NCBI RefSeq assembly: GCF_030345075.1
Contig: NZ_CP128361.1
Coordinates: 868,001 to 932,000 of the forward strand
From: Solwaraspora sp. WMMA2065
Lineage (GTDB): Bacteria > Actinomycetota > Actinomycetes > Mycobacteriales > Micromonosporaceae
DNA length: 64,000 nt
Direction of reading: 5' to 3'
Below the pieces are notes generated by a model. The model did no database searches and was not told where the DNA came from. It was given only the letters and a program-made list of their open reading frames with translations. Every line of letters starts with the position of its first letter. The first letter of the stretch is position 1. Shown here piece after piece: positions 32,836-41,758 of the stretch. A program made the translations under genes and the position numbers.

Positions 32836-32867
32836 TTCTGCTCACAGCAGATCTCCTGTCAGCAGAA
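32836..32867 (+). promoter_or_regulatory. PopR-like operator half-sites before clpP
   Basis: TTCTGC (32836-32841), five bases, GCAGAT (32847-32852), then a further GCAGAA (32862-32867). As I recall, the Streptomyces lividans PopR activator binds TTCTGC/GCAGAA palindromes before clpP3clpP4. The site lies 70-100 bases before the clpP start, and the downstream gene encodes a PopR/ClgR-like regulator. Confidence 0.5.
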
Positions 32868-32938
32868 AGGGCAGCGGTCCGGACCGTCGCCAGTCGAAGC
32901 TGGTAGCCACATCACCGTGATCGAGAGGGGCGTCACTG

Positions 32939-33553
32939 ATGCGGCACACCAGTCCCGCGATGGCTGCGGACGGCGCGACCACCGGCTTCGGCGACCAGGT
33001 CTTCCAACAGCTGCTCAAGGAGCGGGTGATCTTTCTCGGCACCCAGGTCGACGACACCTCGGCCAACACGATCTGTGCGCAGATGTTGCTGCTGGCGGCC
33101 GAGGACAGCGAGCGCGACATCTTCCTCTACATCAATTCGCCGGGCGGCGTGATCAGTGCCGGCATGGCGGTCTACGACACGATGCACTACATAGGAAACG
33201 ACGTGGCGACCGTCGGCCTCGGTCTCGCCGGGTCGATGGGACAGTTCCTGCTCTGTGCCGGCGCGCCCGGCAAACGGTACGCCCTGCCGCACACCCGGAT
33301 CATGATGCACCAGTTGTCCGGCGGGATGGGCGGCAGCGCCGCCGACATCGCCATCCAGGCGGAGAACATGCTGCACATCAAGCGGACGACGATCGAGCGG
33401 ATCGCGTTCCACACCGGGCGCACCCGCGAGGAGATCGAGCAGGACTCCGACCGGGACCGGTGGTTCACCGCAGAGCAGGCCCGCGAGTACGGCATCATCG
33501 ACCAGGTGATCGCCACCACTGCGCAGCTGTCCGCCGGTGGCGTCTCCAGCTGA
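32939..33553 (+). CDS. clpP: ATP-dependent Clp protease proteolytic subunit
   Basis: A 204-residue ClpP. Catalytic residues are Ser99 (GLAGSMGQ), His124 (RIMMHQ) and Asp173 (DRDRWF). YINSPGGVISAGMAVYDTM and the handle helix are present. The usual AASM around the Ser reads AGSM. It works with a Clp ATPase in cytoplasmic proteolysis. It stands alone instead of as a clpP1P2 pair and is followed 27 bases later by an XRE regulator, which resembles the PopR-controlled clpP3/4 system. ATG 32939 has GAGAGGGG upstream. Confidence 0.94.
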   Translation: MRHTSPAMAADGATTGFGDQVFQQLLKERVIFLGTQVDDTSANTICAQMLLLAAEDSERDIFLYINSPGGVISAGMAVYDTMHYIGNDVATVGLGLAGSMGQFLLCAGAPGKRYALPHTRIMMHQLSGGMGGSAADIAIQAENMLHIKRTTIERIAFHTGRTREEIEQDSDRDRWFTAEQAREYGIIDQVIATTAQLSAGGVSS

Positions 33554-33580
33554 CCGGGCGAGCCAGGACGGAGACTTTCG

Positions 33581-34015
33581 ATGCTGCTGCGACAGGTCAT
33601 CGGGCGGGTGCTGCGCCGGCTCCGGCAGGACCAGGGTCGCACCCTGCAGGACGTCGCCCGCGCCGCCGGCCTGTCCACGGCGTACCTGTCGGAGCTGGAG
33701 CGTGGACGCAAGGAACCGTCCTCGGAGATGTTGGCGTCGATCTGCCGGGCGCTCGGCGTCGCGCTGGAGGAGCTGTTGGCGCAGGCGATGCAGGAGCTGA
33801 CCCGCAGCCGTCCGATGGCCACCGTCCGCTGTCGACGATCTGTCCGGCCCTCGGGCGGGTCTCCGTCGGCCACCCGAGGGCGACGGGGACGGGTGGGTCC
33901 GTCCGCCGGTCGGCCGGGCGAGCGGTGGGCCGGCCGGCTGGTGGCCGACCCGCCGCTCGCGGCGCAGCGGCGGGTCGGCCAACAGCACAGGTTCAGGAGC
34001 AGGCCACCCCGTTGA
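33581..34015 (+). CDS. XRE regulator, PopR/ClgR-like, with doubtful C-terminal tail
   Basis: The first 80 residues are a clear ClgR/PopR-type XRE protein: [40 protein letters not shown] and [16 protein letters not shown]. These regulators activate clp genes and are themselves Clp substrates. The remaining 65 residues are Arg/Gly/Pro-rich and cross two long inverted repeats (33847-33881 and 33943-33980), and the frame overlaps the GH9 gene by 23 bases. The true end is therefore doubtful: a frameshift after about residue 80 would restore a short family-sized protein (a TGA in another frame lies near 33799). Confidence 0.8.
   Translation: MLLRQVIGRVLRRLRQDQGRTLQDVARAAGLSTAYLSELERGRKEPSSEMLASICRALGVALEELLAQAMQELTRSRPMATVRCRRSVRPSGGSPSATRGRRGRVGPSAGRPGERWAGRLVADPPLAAQRRVGQQHRFRSRPPR
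33943..33980. terminator. 15-bp perfect stem between convergent genes
   Basis: Arms at 33943-33957 and 33966-33980 (core GGCCGACCCGCCGCT) with an 8-base loop lie just beyond the GH9 stop (33993) and inside the doubtful tail of the regulator. It is a likely bidirectional terminator, which argues that the regulator tail is not coding. Confidence 0.7.
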
Positions 34016-37000
34016 CGGTGATCAGCTCCGGTGCCGGGTTGGCTCCGCCGGCGGTGGTGGCGTTCAGCCCGAACATTGCCGTCTCGCCGGGCTCCAGCCG
34101 GCCGTTGTAGGTCTCGCTGCGGGCCGTCACCGTCGCCCCGCTCTGGCTGACCTTGGCCATCCACGCCTCCCGGAGCCGCTGGTCACCGGTGAACGCGAAG
34201 CGGACCGTCCAGCCGTCGACTGTGGCGTCCCCGGTGTTGGTGATGTCGACCTGGGCGGTGAAGCCTCCGCCGCCGGCCCATTTGCCGTAGTTGATGTACT
34301 CGGCCCGGCAGCTCAACGGCGCCGGTGCCGGCACCGCGTCGCCCTGGTCGGCCAGGAAGGAGGCGATCCAGCTCAACGCCGAGTTCCAGTTGATCGCCAC
34401 TTCGTTCGTCGCGTACGACTCGATGTCGTCGACGTAGCAGAACATCGGCGCGCAGCCTTCCAGCAGGTCCCGGGCGAACGGGTCGTCCAGGCCGGCGTTG
34501 GCACCGCCGGCGATCGACCCGGCCGGCGGGATCGGCAGGTCCGGGTCGAGCTGGTTGCCGAAGATTCGGCTGTGCTGGTTGCGCGGGTACACCGAGCCCC
34601 AGCCGGTGACGTACGAGTGGTTCAGCGCGTTGCGACCGAAGATGTAGTCCATCGCCTGCACGGCACCGTCGCGGTACCCGGTGTCCCCGGTCATGTCGTA
34701 CGCCGTGGCGAGCACCACCGCATTGTTGATGATGTTGCTGTTGGCACCCCAGAAGTAGGCACCCCGGTTGCCTGGCATCGGCAACCCGTACGCCTGACCG
34801 TCCCCGGTATCGAGGTAGGAGTCGGCGGCGGCCACCACCGAGGCACGGATCCGGTCCCGCTCCTGCGGGGCGAGCCCGTTCGGCACGGTGGCCAGGTCGA
34901 GCCGGCCGAGCGCGGCGGTGGAGCCCCAGCCAAAGCCGGTCGCGTCGAAGACGTCCCGGGTGTGGTGCGGCGAGGCGGTGACGTCGTCGAGGTAGCTCTG
35001 CTCGCCGGTGGTCAGGTACATCTCGGCCGCCGCCCAGTAGAACTCGTCGCTGACGTCACCGTCGCTGTAGGCGCCGCCACCGTTGCCGTCGGCCGGGTCG
35101 GCGAGCCGGGCCGGGTTGGCCTTGGCAGCCGCGTAGGCCGTCGTCGCCGCAGTCCGGCACTGGTCGGCGAACGCGGTGTCGTACGGGGCGTACAGCCGGG
35201 CGCACTGGGCGGTGACGGCCGCCAGGTTCAGCGTGGCTGCGGTCGACGGCGGGTGCAGCTCCCGCAGCTCCGGGTCGTCCTCCGGCTGCAGCGGCAGGCC
35301 GGTCCAGTTCCGGTCGTGGATCTTGTGGTGCGCCATCCCGGCGAGCGGTTCACCGGCCGGCACCTGCATCCGCATCAGGAACTCCAGCTCCCAGCGGGCC
35401 TCGTCGAGGATGTCCGGCACGCCGTTGTCCCGCTCGGGCACCCGCAAGGTGCCGTCGCCGAGCCCGGCCCCGCCGTCGGCGCTGGGCGCGGTCTTGGTCC
35501 GCTCGAACGCGCTGAGCAGCTGGTAGGTGGCGATGCCACCGTTGACCACGTACTTGCCGTGGTCGCCGGCGTCGTACCAGCCGCCGCGTACGTCGAGTCG
35601 GTAGTCGCAGACGCCGGGCTGGCACGGCACGTCGATGTCGCCCTGGTTGGGCGCGACGCCGACATGGCCGGCGGGGCGGGCGTACTCCTCGCCGACCAGG
35701 TCTGCGTCGATGGCGATGCCGCTGCGCTGGATGTAGAAGAACTGCAGCGCGTCGGAGCGCAGCTGCTGGTAGATGTCGCCGGAGATGGCGAACGGGTAGC
35801 TGGTCTCGCCGTCGGTGACCAGGGTGAACCCGGTGCCGGTGCCCCGGTACGCGGAGAAGTCGATGCTGTGCGTCTGCTCGCCGGAGGCGCTGTCCAGCCC
35901 ACGTACGGTGCTGGTGCCGCTGGCCACGACCGTCCCGTCGGCGTCGTGCAGTTGCCAGTCGAGCGGCTCGGTGGCGTCGGTGACGACGGTGGCGTTCTTG
36001 GGTCCGCCGGGCAGGTAGCCGACCTGGTTCACCCGTACCCGTGGCCCGGTGTCCGGCATGTACGGCGGCTCCTCCTCGCCGCCGCGCAGCGAGACGTCGT
36101 CCAGGCAGAAGGTGTATTCGTCGGCGTTGCCGCCGACCTGGAAGGCGAGCTGGGCCCGTTCGGTGTCCTCGCTGGCGACGAAGGTCGCCTCGACCCGCGA
36201 GGGTTCGGCGGTCAACGCCAGGTCGCGGCCGAAGTAGCCGGTGTACGGGTCGGCACCGAGCTGGACCACCGCCCGTACGGCGGCGGCCGGTTCGGCGGAC
36301 GCCGTGAAGCCGATGGTGTACTCCTCGCCGGTGATCAGCGGCAGGCCCTCCTGCAGGATGCCGGCGTCCCACGGGTTGGCCAGCCCGGTCGGGACGGTGG
36401 CGCAGAGCCGTCCGTCGACCACCCGGGGGCTGGTGGTGCCGTAGCTGATCCAGCTGTCGGTGCCGTTGCTGAAGTCGCCGTTGGTGATCTGCTCCGGCCC
36501 GCCGGGTGGGGGACCGACAGTGTCGTCGCTGAGCAGCGAGACGTCGTCCAGGCAGAGGGTGTAGTCGGCGGCGCCGCCGCCGAGTTGGAAGGTGAGGGTG
36601 CCGTCGGGGGAGTCGAGGTTGGCGGTGAACTCGTAGGTGAACGTCTCGGCGTCTGGCACGAGGTCGAGCTCGCGGCTGAGCACGGTGGTGTAGGGCTCCG
36701 CGTTGAGCTGAACGTTTGCCCGTACGGACGCGGGAACGTCGCTGGCGGCCGTGAAGGCCAGTCGGTACGCGGCACCGTCGATGAGTTCGATGCCGTTGTG
36801 TCCGATGCTGGCGTCCCACGGGTTGGTGGTGCCGCCGGGCACGCTGGCGCACAGTTGGCCGTCGGTGGCGGCCAGGGTGACGTTCTCGGTGCCCCACCAG
36901 GGGGCTGTTCCGTCGTCGAAGGTGCCGTTGACGATATGTTCGCGTTCCTCGGCGTACGCCGTCGTCACGGTCAGGGTGGTCAACGCCAGGACGCTGGCAC

Positions 37001-37049
37001 TGGTGCCGGCGAGCAGCGCGACCGTCCGGCGTCGTCTGGATCGGGTCAC
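33993..37049 (-). CDS. Secreted multidomain cellulase, GH9 with CBM4-type and CBM2 domains
   Basis: A 1,018-residue secreted glycosidase. Order: signal peptide (to about residue 33, ends TTAYA); two similar CBM4/9-type modules (about 34-180 and 185-325, each with NPWDA and [10 protein letters not shown] or [10 protein letters not shown]); an Ig-like CelD-type domain (about 335-420, [17 protein letters not shown]); the GH9 catalytic domain with [13 protein letters not shown] (catalytic Asp), PRNQHSR (His) and [14 protein letters not shown] (acid Glu); then a C-terminal CBM2 (about 915-1018). It cuts cellulose beta-1,4 bonds. A CebR-type operator lies 24 bases upstream, as in the GH6 gene. Confidence 0.96.
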   Translation of the reverse strand: MTRSRRRRTVALLAGTSASVLALTTLTVTTAYAEEREHIVNGTFDDGTAPWWGTENVTLAATDGQLCASVPGGTTNPWDASIGHNGIELIDGAAYRLAFTAASDVPASVRANVQLNAEPYTTVLSRELDLVPDAETFTYEFTANLDSPDGTLTFQLGGGAADYTLCLDDVSLLSDDTVGPPPGGPEQITNGDFSNGTDSWISYGTTSPRVVDGRLCATVPTGLANPWDAGILQEGLPLITGEEYTIGFTASAEPAAAVRAVVQLGADPYTGYFGRDLALTAEPSRVEATFVASEDTERAQLAFQVGGNADEYTFCLDDVSLRGGEEEPPYMPDTGPRVRVNQVGYLPGGPKNATVVTDATEPLDWQLHDADGTVVASGTSTVRGLDSASGEQTHSIDFSAYRGTGTGFTLVTDGETSYPFAISGDIYQQLRSDALQFFYIQRSGIAIDADLVGEEYARPAGHVGVAPNQGDIDVPCQPGVCDYRLDVRGGWYDAGDHGKYVVNGGIATYQLLSAFERTKTAPSADGGAGLGDGTLRVPERDNGVPDILDEARWELEFLMRMQVPAGEPLAGMAHHKIHDRNWTGLPLQPEDDPELRELHPPSTAATLNLAAVTAQCARLYAPYDTAFADQCRTAATTAYAAAKANPARLADPADGNGGGAYSDGDVSDEFYWAAAEMYLTTGEQSYLDDVTASPHHTRDVFDATGFGWGSTAALGRLDLATVPNGLAPQERDRIRASVVAAADSYLDTGDGQAYGLPMPGNRGAYFWGANSNIINNAVVLATAYDMTGDTGYRDGAVQAMDYIFGRNALNHSYVTGWGSVYPRNQHSRIFGNQLDPDLPIPPAGSIAGGANAGLDDPFARDLLEGCAPMFCYVDDIESYATNEVAINWNSALSWIASFLADQGDAVPAPAPLSCRAEYINYGKWAGGGGFTAQVDITNTGDATVDGWTVRFAFTGDQRLREAWMAKVSQSGATVTARSETYNGRLEPGETAMFGLNATTAGGANPAPELITVNGVACS

Positions 37050-37072
37050 GGGGTTCCTTCCGCGCGGGGGAC

Positions 37073-37086
37073 TGGGAGCGCTCCCA
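37073..37086 (-). promoter_or_regulatory. CebR-type operator before the GH9 gene
   Basis: TGGGAGCGCTCCCA is an exact match to the 14-bp palindrome bound by CebR/CelR repressors of streptomycetes and Thermobifida. It ends 24 bases upstream of the GH9 start. Cellobiose is the usual inducer. Confidence 0.9.
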
Positions 37087-37289
37087 TTGATCTGAGACGA
37101 TGTTGCCAGGGCGTTACCGGCGTGTCAATCACGTCATGTGTGGCGGGTCGCGCGACCGGTGCTAGGTGTCCGTTATGCGGTATTTAGTAGTTTATGCCCA
37201 GCGGGCGGCTGTGATTCTCCATGATCTTTAACATCTGCATGCTGATCTACTAGAGACATTTCGGCCCTGTTCCTGGCAGGCTGCCAGCC

Positions 37290-38033
37290 ATGACCCTGAA
37301 GCTGCGTTCCGCGGCGGTGACCGACCGCGGCCTGATCCGGAGCGGGAACCAGGACTCCGTGCACGCCGGCGACTGGCTCGTCGCCGTCGCCGACGGCATG
37401 GGTGGGATGGCCGCCGGGGATCTGGCGAGCAAGATCGCGATCGAGGCGATCGCCCCGCTCGATGCGGCCGTCGCGGACGATGAACTGGTACCGAGGCTGC
37501 AGTCGGCGGTCGAGACCGCCAGCGCCGGAATCCGGCAGGCGATAGCCGAGGATCCGGCGCGGGAGGGGATGGGAACGACCCTGACCGCCCTGCTCTTCGC
37601 CGGGTCCGGCGTGGCGATCGCACTGGCACATATCGGCGATTCGCGGGCGTACCTGCTGCGGGGCGGCGCGCTGGAGCAGGTCACCCGGGACGACACGTTC
37701 GTGCAGATGCTGGTCGACGAGGGCGTCATCACTGCCGAGCAGGCCGCCAGCCATCCGCGCCGAGCGGTGGTCACCCAGGCGTTACAGGGGGAGAACGTCA
37801 ACCCCGCCTACCAGGTCTTCGAACCGCAGACCGGCGACCGTTGGCTGCTGTGCAGCGACGGGCTGTCGAACGTGGTGCGGGCGGAGAGCATCGCCGAGGT
37901 CCTGGCCACCTACGCCGACCCGCAGGCGGGCGCGCAGCGGCTGGTCGACCTGGCGATCCGGGCCGGCGGGCCGGACAACATCACCGTGGTCATCGGCGAC
38001 ATCACCGAAGTCACCGGCGACATCACCGGGTAA
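37290..38033 (+). CDS. PP2C-family protein phosphatase
   Basis: A 247-residue soluble PP2C Ser/Thr phosphatase without membrane segment. Metal-binding motifs are visible: DRGLIRSGNQD, VADGMGGMAAG, MGTTLTALL, HIGDSRAYLL, LLCSDGLSNVV and GGPDNITVV. The C-terminus ends in a repeated GDITEVTGDITG. It faces the SigB-type sigma gene and may act in partner switching or against Ser/Thr kinases. The ATG at 37290 lacks a clear ribosome binding site; the upstream 200 bases are AT-rich. Confidence 0.95.
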   Translation: MTLKLRSAAVTDRGLIRSGNQDSVHAGDWLVAVADGMGGMAAGDLASKIAIEAIAPLDAAVADDELVPRLQSAVETASAGIRQAIAEDPAREGMGTTLTALLFAGSGVAIALAHIGDSRAYLLRGGALEQVTRDDTFVQMLVDEGVITAEQAASHPRRAVVTQALQGENVNPAYQVFEPQTGDRWLLCSDGLSNVVRAESIAEVLATYADPQAGAQRLVDLAIRAGGPDNITVVIGDITEVTGDITG

Positions 38034-38047
38034 CGGTCGCCGAGACG

Positions 38048-38090
38048 CCGGCTGCGGCCGGCCCGGGAGGTCGGGGCCGGCCGCAGCCGG
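38048..38090 (+). terminator. Terminator after the PP2C gene
   Basis: A perfect stem of 17 bp (38048-38064 with 38074-38090, core CCGGCTGCGGCCGGCC) with a 9-base loop lies 15 bases after the PP2C stop, in front of the convergent sigma gene. Confidence 0.8.
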
Positions 38091-38154
38091 TGGGAGCCTT
38101 CAGCGTGGGTCGCAACCAGGCGGCGGGCACCGTCGGACCCACCGATCGGGCCGA

Positions 38155-39042
38155 TCAGTACGTCGACTGCAACTGCCCGCGGAGCTTGGTCAGTGCCCTG
38201 GCGAGCAACCGCGACACGTGCATCTGGGACACGCCGATCTGATCGGCGATCTGCGACTGGGTCAGGTTGCCGTAGAAGCGCAGGGTGAGGATGCGCTGCT
38301 CGCGTTCGTCGAGGGTGGCCAGCGCTGGGCCGAGCGCGACCCGCAGCTCCGCCAGCTCGTACTCGCGGTCCTCGGCACCGAGCATGTCGGCCAACTCGGT
38401 GGCGCGCTCGCCGTCGCCGGTCGGTGTGGACAGCGACACCGCGTTGTACGCGCGGGCACCTTCCAGGCCTTCGAGCACCTCCTCCTCGGTGATCCGCAGG
38501 TGTGCGGCGATGTCGGCGACCGTCGGTGACCGGCCCAGCGTCTGCAGCAGGGTGCTGTTCGCCTCCGAGATGCTCAGCCGTAGCTCCTGCAGCCGGCGGG
38601 GCACCCGGATGTCCCAGGTCCGGTCCCGGAAGTGCCGCTTCAGTTCACCGATGATCGTCGGGATCGCGTAGCCGGCGAAGTCGACGCCGCGCGCGGGGTC
38701 GAACTTGTCGATGGCCTTGATCAGGCCGACGGCTGCGGTCTGAGCGAGGTCGTCGGTTGGCTCACCCCGGCCGCTGTAGCGCTGGGCGAGGTGCTGAGCC
38801 AGCGGAAGCCATGCCTCGATGGCTCGGTCGCGCAGTGCCTCCCGGGACGGGTGACCGGGCGGCAGCGCCGCCATCGCGGCCAGCAGATCGGCTGCGCTGT
38901 CCTCCGGTGCGGTCACCCGCCGGTCCAGTGTGGCCGGCGCTGTGATCGTCCGGTCCGGTGTCATCGTCCGGTCCACTGTATTCGGCTCGGCAAGTGTCGT
39001 CGGCTCGGTCACCGTGCGGTGTCCGGTCAGTGTCGCGGTCAT
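38155..39042 (-). CDS. SigB/SigF/SigG-family RNA polymerase sigma factor
   Basis: A 295-residue group 3 sigma factor of the stress/development class. Region 2 shows YSGRGEPTDDLAQTAAVGLIKAIDKFDPARGVDFAGYA, followed by the IRVPRRLQELR linker that is typical of SigB/SigF, region 3, and region 4 with LTQSQIADQIGVSQMHVSRLLARAL. The first 50 residues are an imperfect Thr/Pro repeat (TEPTTLAEPNTVDRT, TITAPATLDRRVTAPED). ATG 39042 is chosen because GGGAGGA precedes it; the longer frame to 39141 is rejected. It should recognise GTTT-N15-GGGTA promoters, several of which occur at 47-58 kb. Confidence 0.94.
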   Translation of the reverse strand: MTATLTGHRTVTEPTTLAEPNTVDRTMTPDRTITAPATLDRRVTAPEDSAADLLAAMAALPPGHPSREALRDRAIEAWLPLAQHLAQRYSGRGEPTDDLAQTAAVGLIKAIDKFDPARGVDFAGYAIPTIIGELKRHFRDRTWDIRVPRRLQELRLSISEANSTLLQTLGRSPTVADIAAHLRITEEEVLEGLEGARAYNAVSLSTPTGDGERATELADMLGAEDREYELAELRVALGPALATLDEREQRILTLRFYGNLTQSQIADQIGVSQMHVSRLLARALTKLRGQLQSTY

Positions 39043-39248
39043 GGTGGTCCTCCCTGCACCTCGTCCGCGGATATGGAAAGTGGTGCGTTCTGCTGTGTCC
39101 GCTAGGGTCTTTCGGCCTCCAACACTAACCCGGTCGGTCAATCAAAAGCTAGCCGAAAGTACGATGTATTTATCGCCCATGACAGATCAAGTCGGACATT
39201 TCGCTGTGCACTCGCACCGCTTCCGGGCCCCGGTTACCCCGTTCAGGG

Positions 39249-40160
39249 TCAATGAAGCGCCACCAGCGCCTCGTGCTCGTCGACCGGTAGGTCGCCTGGG
39301 GCGACCGCGAGGACGGACATCCCGGTCAGCTCCGACACGCCGTCGAGGGCGGTCGCGAAGGCGACATCCGCCGCGTCCCGGCCGGTCGCGATCCGCACCA
39401 TGCTGGGCCGGGGTGCCAGCCGGGTCGCGTCCCACACGTACCACCGGTCACCGACGGCGGCCTCGGCGACCAGATGGAAATCCATCGGAGCCAGGCCGGG
39501 TGCGTAGACCGCGACCACTCGCGCCGGGATGTCGACGGCCCGGCAGAGCGCCACCGTCAGGTGTGCGTAGTCGCGGCAGACGCCGACCCCGCTCAGCAAC
39601 GTCTCGGCGGCGTCGGTGCCGGGCCCGCTCGCCCCGGCCGTGTACGAGGTCCGGCTGTGGACGTAGTCACAGATCGCCCGGAGGGAGTCGACGGAGTCGG
39701 GGTAGCCGGCGAACCGGGCGGCCGCGAATCCCGTCATCCGGTCCGACGGACAGTAGCGGCTCGGCCGGGTGTAGATGACGCGATCCAGTTGACTGACCGC
39801 TGACCCGGCCGCTGCCGGGGCCTGGTCCGACGCCGGAGGCGGCAGAGTGGTCACGCGGTACGAGACCGTGAGATCTCCGACCGGTGCACTTACCAGATGC
39901 TGACGGCCGCCGGCGGCCCAGCTCCCGTCGATCTCCGTCACGGCAACGTCGTCGCCGTCCGCGGTGCTCGCCACCAACCGGGCCGGCGGGGCCGGCCGGT
40001 ACGCAGTGACCTGCAGTACCAGTGTGGCCGGCGCTTCGATGTGGTAGCTGAGCCGGCAGCCAATCTCTCCTGTAGCCGGAGTCGTCCGATGGTCACCTAT
40101 CGCCCATTGGTACCCGTCGGACGCAATCGTCGCACCGGCTGCCGGGAGCGACCCCGTCAC
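39249..40160 (-). CDS. Transglutaminase-like protein
   Basis: A transglutaminase/cysteine protease-fold protein. The catalytic Cys lies in SGVGVCRDYAHL, the His in MDFHLVAEA and the Asp in WYVWDATRL. The N-terminal half (CRLSYHIEAPATLVLQV) resembles the beta domain that precedes this core in bacterial proteins. There is no signal peptide. The start is uncertain: GTG 40160 gives 303 residues but has no good ribosome binding site, and family members usually begin close to the GCRLSYHIE segment. The gene is divergent from the pirin. Confidence 0.85.
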   Translation of the reverse strand: MTGSLPAAGATIASDGYQWAIGDHRTTPATGEIGCRLSYHIEAPATLVLQVTAYRPAPPARLVASTADGDDVAVTEIDGSWAAGGRQHLVSAPVGDLTVSYRVTTLPPPASDQAPAAAGSAVSQLDRVIYTRPSRYCPSDRMTGFAAARFAGYPDSVDSLRAICDYVHSRTSYTAGASGPGTDAAETLLSGVGVCRDYAHLTVALCRAVDIPARVVAVYAPGLAPMDFHLVAEAAVGDRWYVWDATRLAPRPSMVRIATGRDAADVAFATALDGVSELTGMSVLAVAPGDLPVDEHEALVALH

Positions 40161-40241
40161 GTCCGGTGGATGGTTGAACCCTTGATCAGAGCGTACGCTG
40201 CAACCGGTGGATGTCTGGTCGGAGTCGATGACGCGGCCGCC

Positions 40242-40299
40242 AGCGCAACGCGCACATCGCCCGGAAAACCAGCGCAAAGCGCATATCGTCCGGAAATGA
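40242..40299 (+). repeat. Imperfect tandem 29-base repeat before the pirin gene
   Basis: Two 29-base copies at 40242-40270 and 40271-40299 share AGCGCAA(c/a)GCGCA(c/t)ATCG and CCGGAAA; they differ at six positions. The second copy ends nine bases before the pirin start. The GCGCAA/GCGCA units could be regulator half-sites. Confidence 0.7.
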
Positions 40300-40307
40300 G
40301 GACTCCG

Positions 40308-41297
40308 ATGCCAGCCATCACCGTCGACGACGTACTCGTACTGCCGCGCCTGCCGGCCCACGATCCGGCCGCCGGCACGATCCGGCCGGTCCACCGGGTC
40401 ACCACCGCCCCCAGCGGCTTCGAGGGCGAGGGTTTCCCCGTCCGCCGGGCGTTCGCCGGCGTGCCGGTCGGCGAGCTCGACCCGTTCCTGCACCTGGACC
40501 AGATGGGCGAGGTGGAGTACGCGCCGGGTGAGCCGAAGGGCACCGCCTGGCACCCGCACCGCGGCTTCGAGACTGTCACGTACATCATCGACGGGATCTT
40601 CGACCATCAGGACTCGCACGGTGGTGGGGGCACGATCACCGACGGGGACACCCAGTGGATGACCGCCGGTTCCGGACTGTTGCACATCGAGGCACCACCG
40701 GAACACCTGGTCGCCAGCGGCGGGCTCTTCCACGGTCTCCAGCTGTGGGTCAACCTGCCCCGGTCGAAGAAGTTTGCTTCGCCCCGGTACCAGGACATTC
40801 GGGGCGACCAGGTCGCCCTGCTCAGCACCCCGGACGGAGGAGCGCTGATCCGGGTGATCTCCGGCTCGGTCGCCGGGAACGACGGTCCCGGCTCCACCCA
40901 CACCCCGATCACCATCAGCCATCTGACGGTGCAGCCGGGGGCGCAGGTGGACCTGCCCTGGCGGGCCGACTTCAACGCGTTGGTGTACGTCCTGGGTGGT
41001 CGGGGATCCGTCGGCCCCGATCTGCGGCCCGTGCACACCGGTCAACTGGCTGTCCACGGGCCCGGCGACACGCTGCGGATCGCCGCCGACGTCCGACAGG
41101 ACAGCCGCGTACCGCAGCTCGACGTGTACGTCATGGGCGGTCGGCCGATCCGGGAACCTGTCGCGCGGTACGGACCGTTCGTGATGAACACCCGGGCGGA
41201 GCTGCTCGCCGCGTTCGAGGACTACCAGGCAGGTCGACTGGGGGTGGTGCCGGCGGTCGACGTCCCGCACGGCACCGGTCAGCAGCTGCCACGTTGA
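40308..41297 (+). CDS. Pirin-family protein
   Basis: A 329-residue two-cupin pirin. It has the metal-binding pattern HPHRGFETVTYIIDG (two His) and the second His pair in the HIEAPPEHL region with a Glu, PVGELDPFLHLDQM near the N-terminus and NLPRSKKFASPRYQDI. Some pirins degrade quercetin or regulate oxidative metabolism. GAGGA lies five bases before ATG 40308; ATG 40296 is an alternative. The direct repeat upstream suggests regulated expression. Confidence 0.93.
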   Translation: MPAITVDDVLVLPRLPAHDPAAGTIRPVHRVTTAPSGFEGEGFPVRRAFAGVPVGELDPFLHLDQMGEVEYAPGEPKGTAWHPHRGFETVTYIIDGIFDHQDSHGGGGTITDGDTQWMTAGSGLLHIEAPPEHLVASGGLFHGLQLWVNLPRSKKFASPRYQDIRGDQVALLSTPDGGALIRVISGSVAGNDGPGSTHTPITISHLTVQPGAQVDLPWRADFNALVYVLGGRGSVGPDLRPVHTGQLAVHGPGDTLRIAADVRQDSRVPQLDVYVMGGRPIREPVARYGPFVMNTRAELLAAFEDYQAGRLGVVPAVDVPHGTGQQLPR

Positions 41298-41330
41298 GTT
41301 CACCGACGTGCTGACAGCCGGACTGGGCGG

Positions 41331-41465
41331 TCAGGACACCAGGAACACCCCGAGTACGCCCAGCACCACCATCACCAGGACCGCGAGGAGCAGTCCCTGT
41401 TCACTCTGGACGGTCCGGTTCGAGTAGGTCTGCTGGGGATCCGGGGTTACGATCTCGGTGCTCAT
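41331..41465 (-). CDS. 44-residue single-span membrane protein
   Basis: ATG 41465 is preceded by GAGGAGG at an ideal distance and opens a 45-codon frame to TGA 41331. The protein begins MSTEIVTPDPQQTY, has a polar linker with SNRTVQSEQG, and ends with one strongly hydrophobic segment (LLLAVLVMVVLGVLGVFLVS). The strong ribosome binding site and clean membrane span make it credible despite its size. It lies among stress-type membrane proteins. Function unknown. Confidence 0.75.
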   Translation of the reverse strand: MSTEIVTPDPQQTYSNRTVQSEQGLLLAVLVMVVLGVLGVFLVS

Positions 41466-41623
41466 CGTGCCTCCTCAGCGTGCTGCCCTGGCATCTCGAC
41501 AATGACGGTAGGCGCCAGGCCGCGTCCGTGAATCCCGGAGCTGTGCCATCTGTGGGTGTCGCCGCAGCAACCGGGTACCCGGCCGGCCCCGCCCAAACAC
41601 CCTCCTGGGAATAGCAAAGTGAC

Positions 41624-41688
41624 GGGTGCCGGAGGCACGGGCAGGTGGTGGGGTGCCGGAGGTGCCGGCAGGTGGTGGGGTGCCGGAG
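41624..41688. repeat. 27-base tandem repeat, about 2.4 copies
   Basis: Copies at 41624-41650 and 41651-41677 and a partial third to 41688 share GGGTGCCGGAGG and GGCAGGTGGTG. They lie in the 293-base gap between the 44-residue gene and the general stress protein gene, which holds no other supported feature. Confidence 0.75.
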
Positions 41689-41758
41689 CGGCGCGGGACA
41701 ACACCCGGGGTGCCGTCCCGCCCCGCCACTCGTGATTGCCGGCTGGGGCCGGCCCTCG

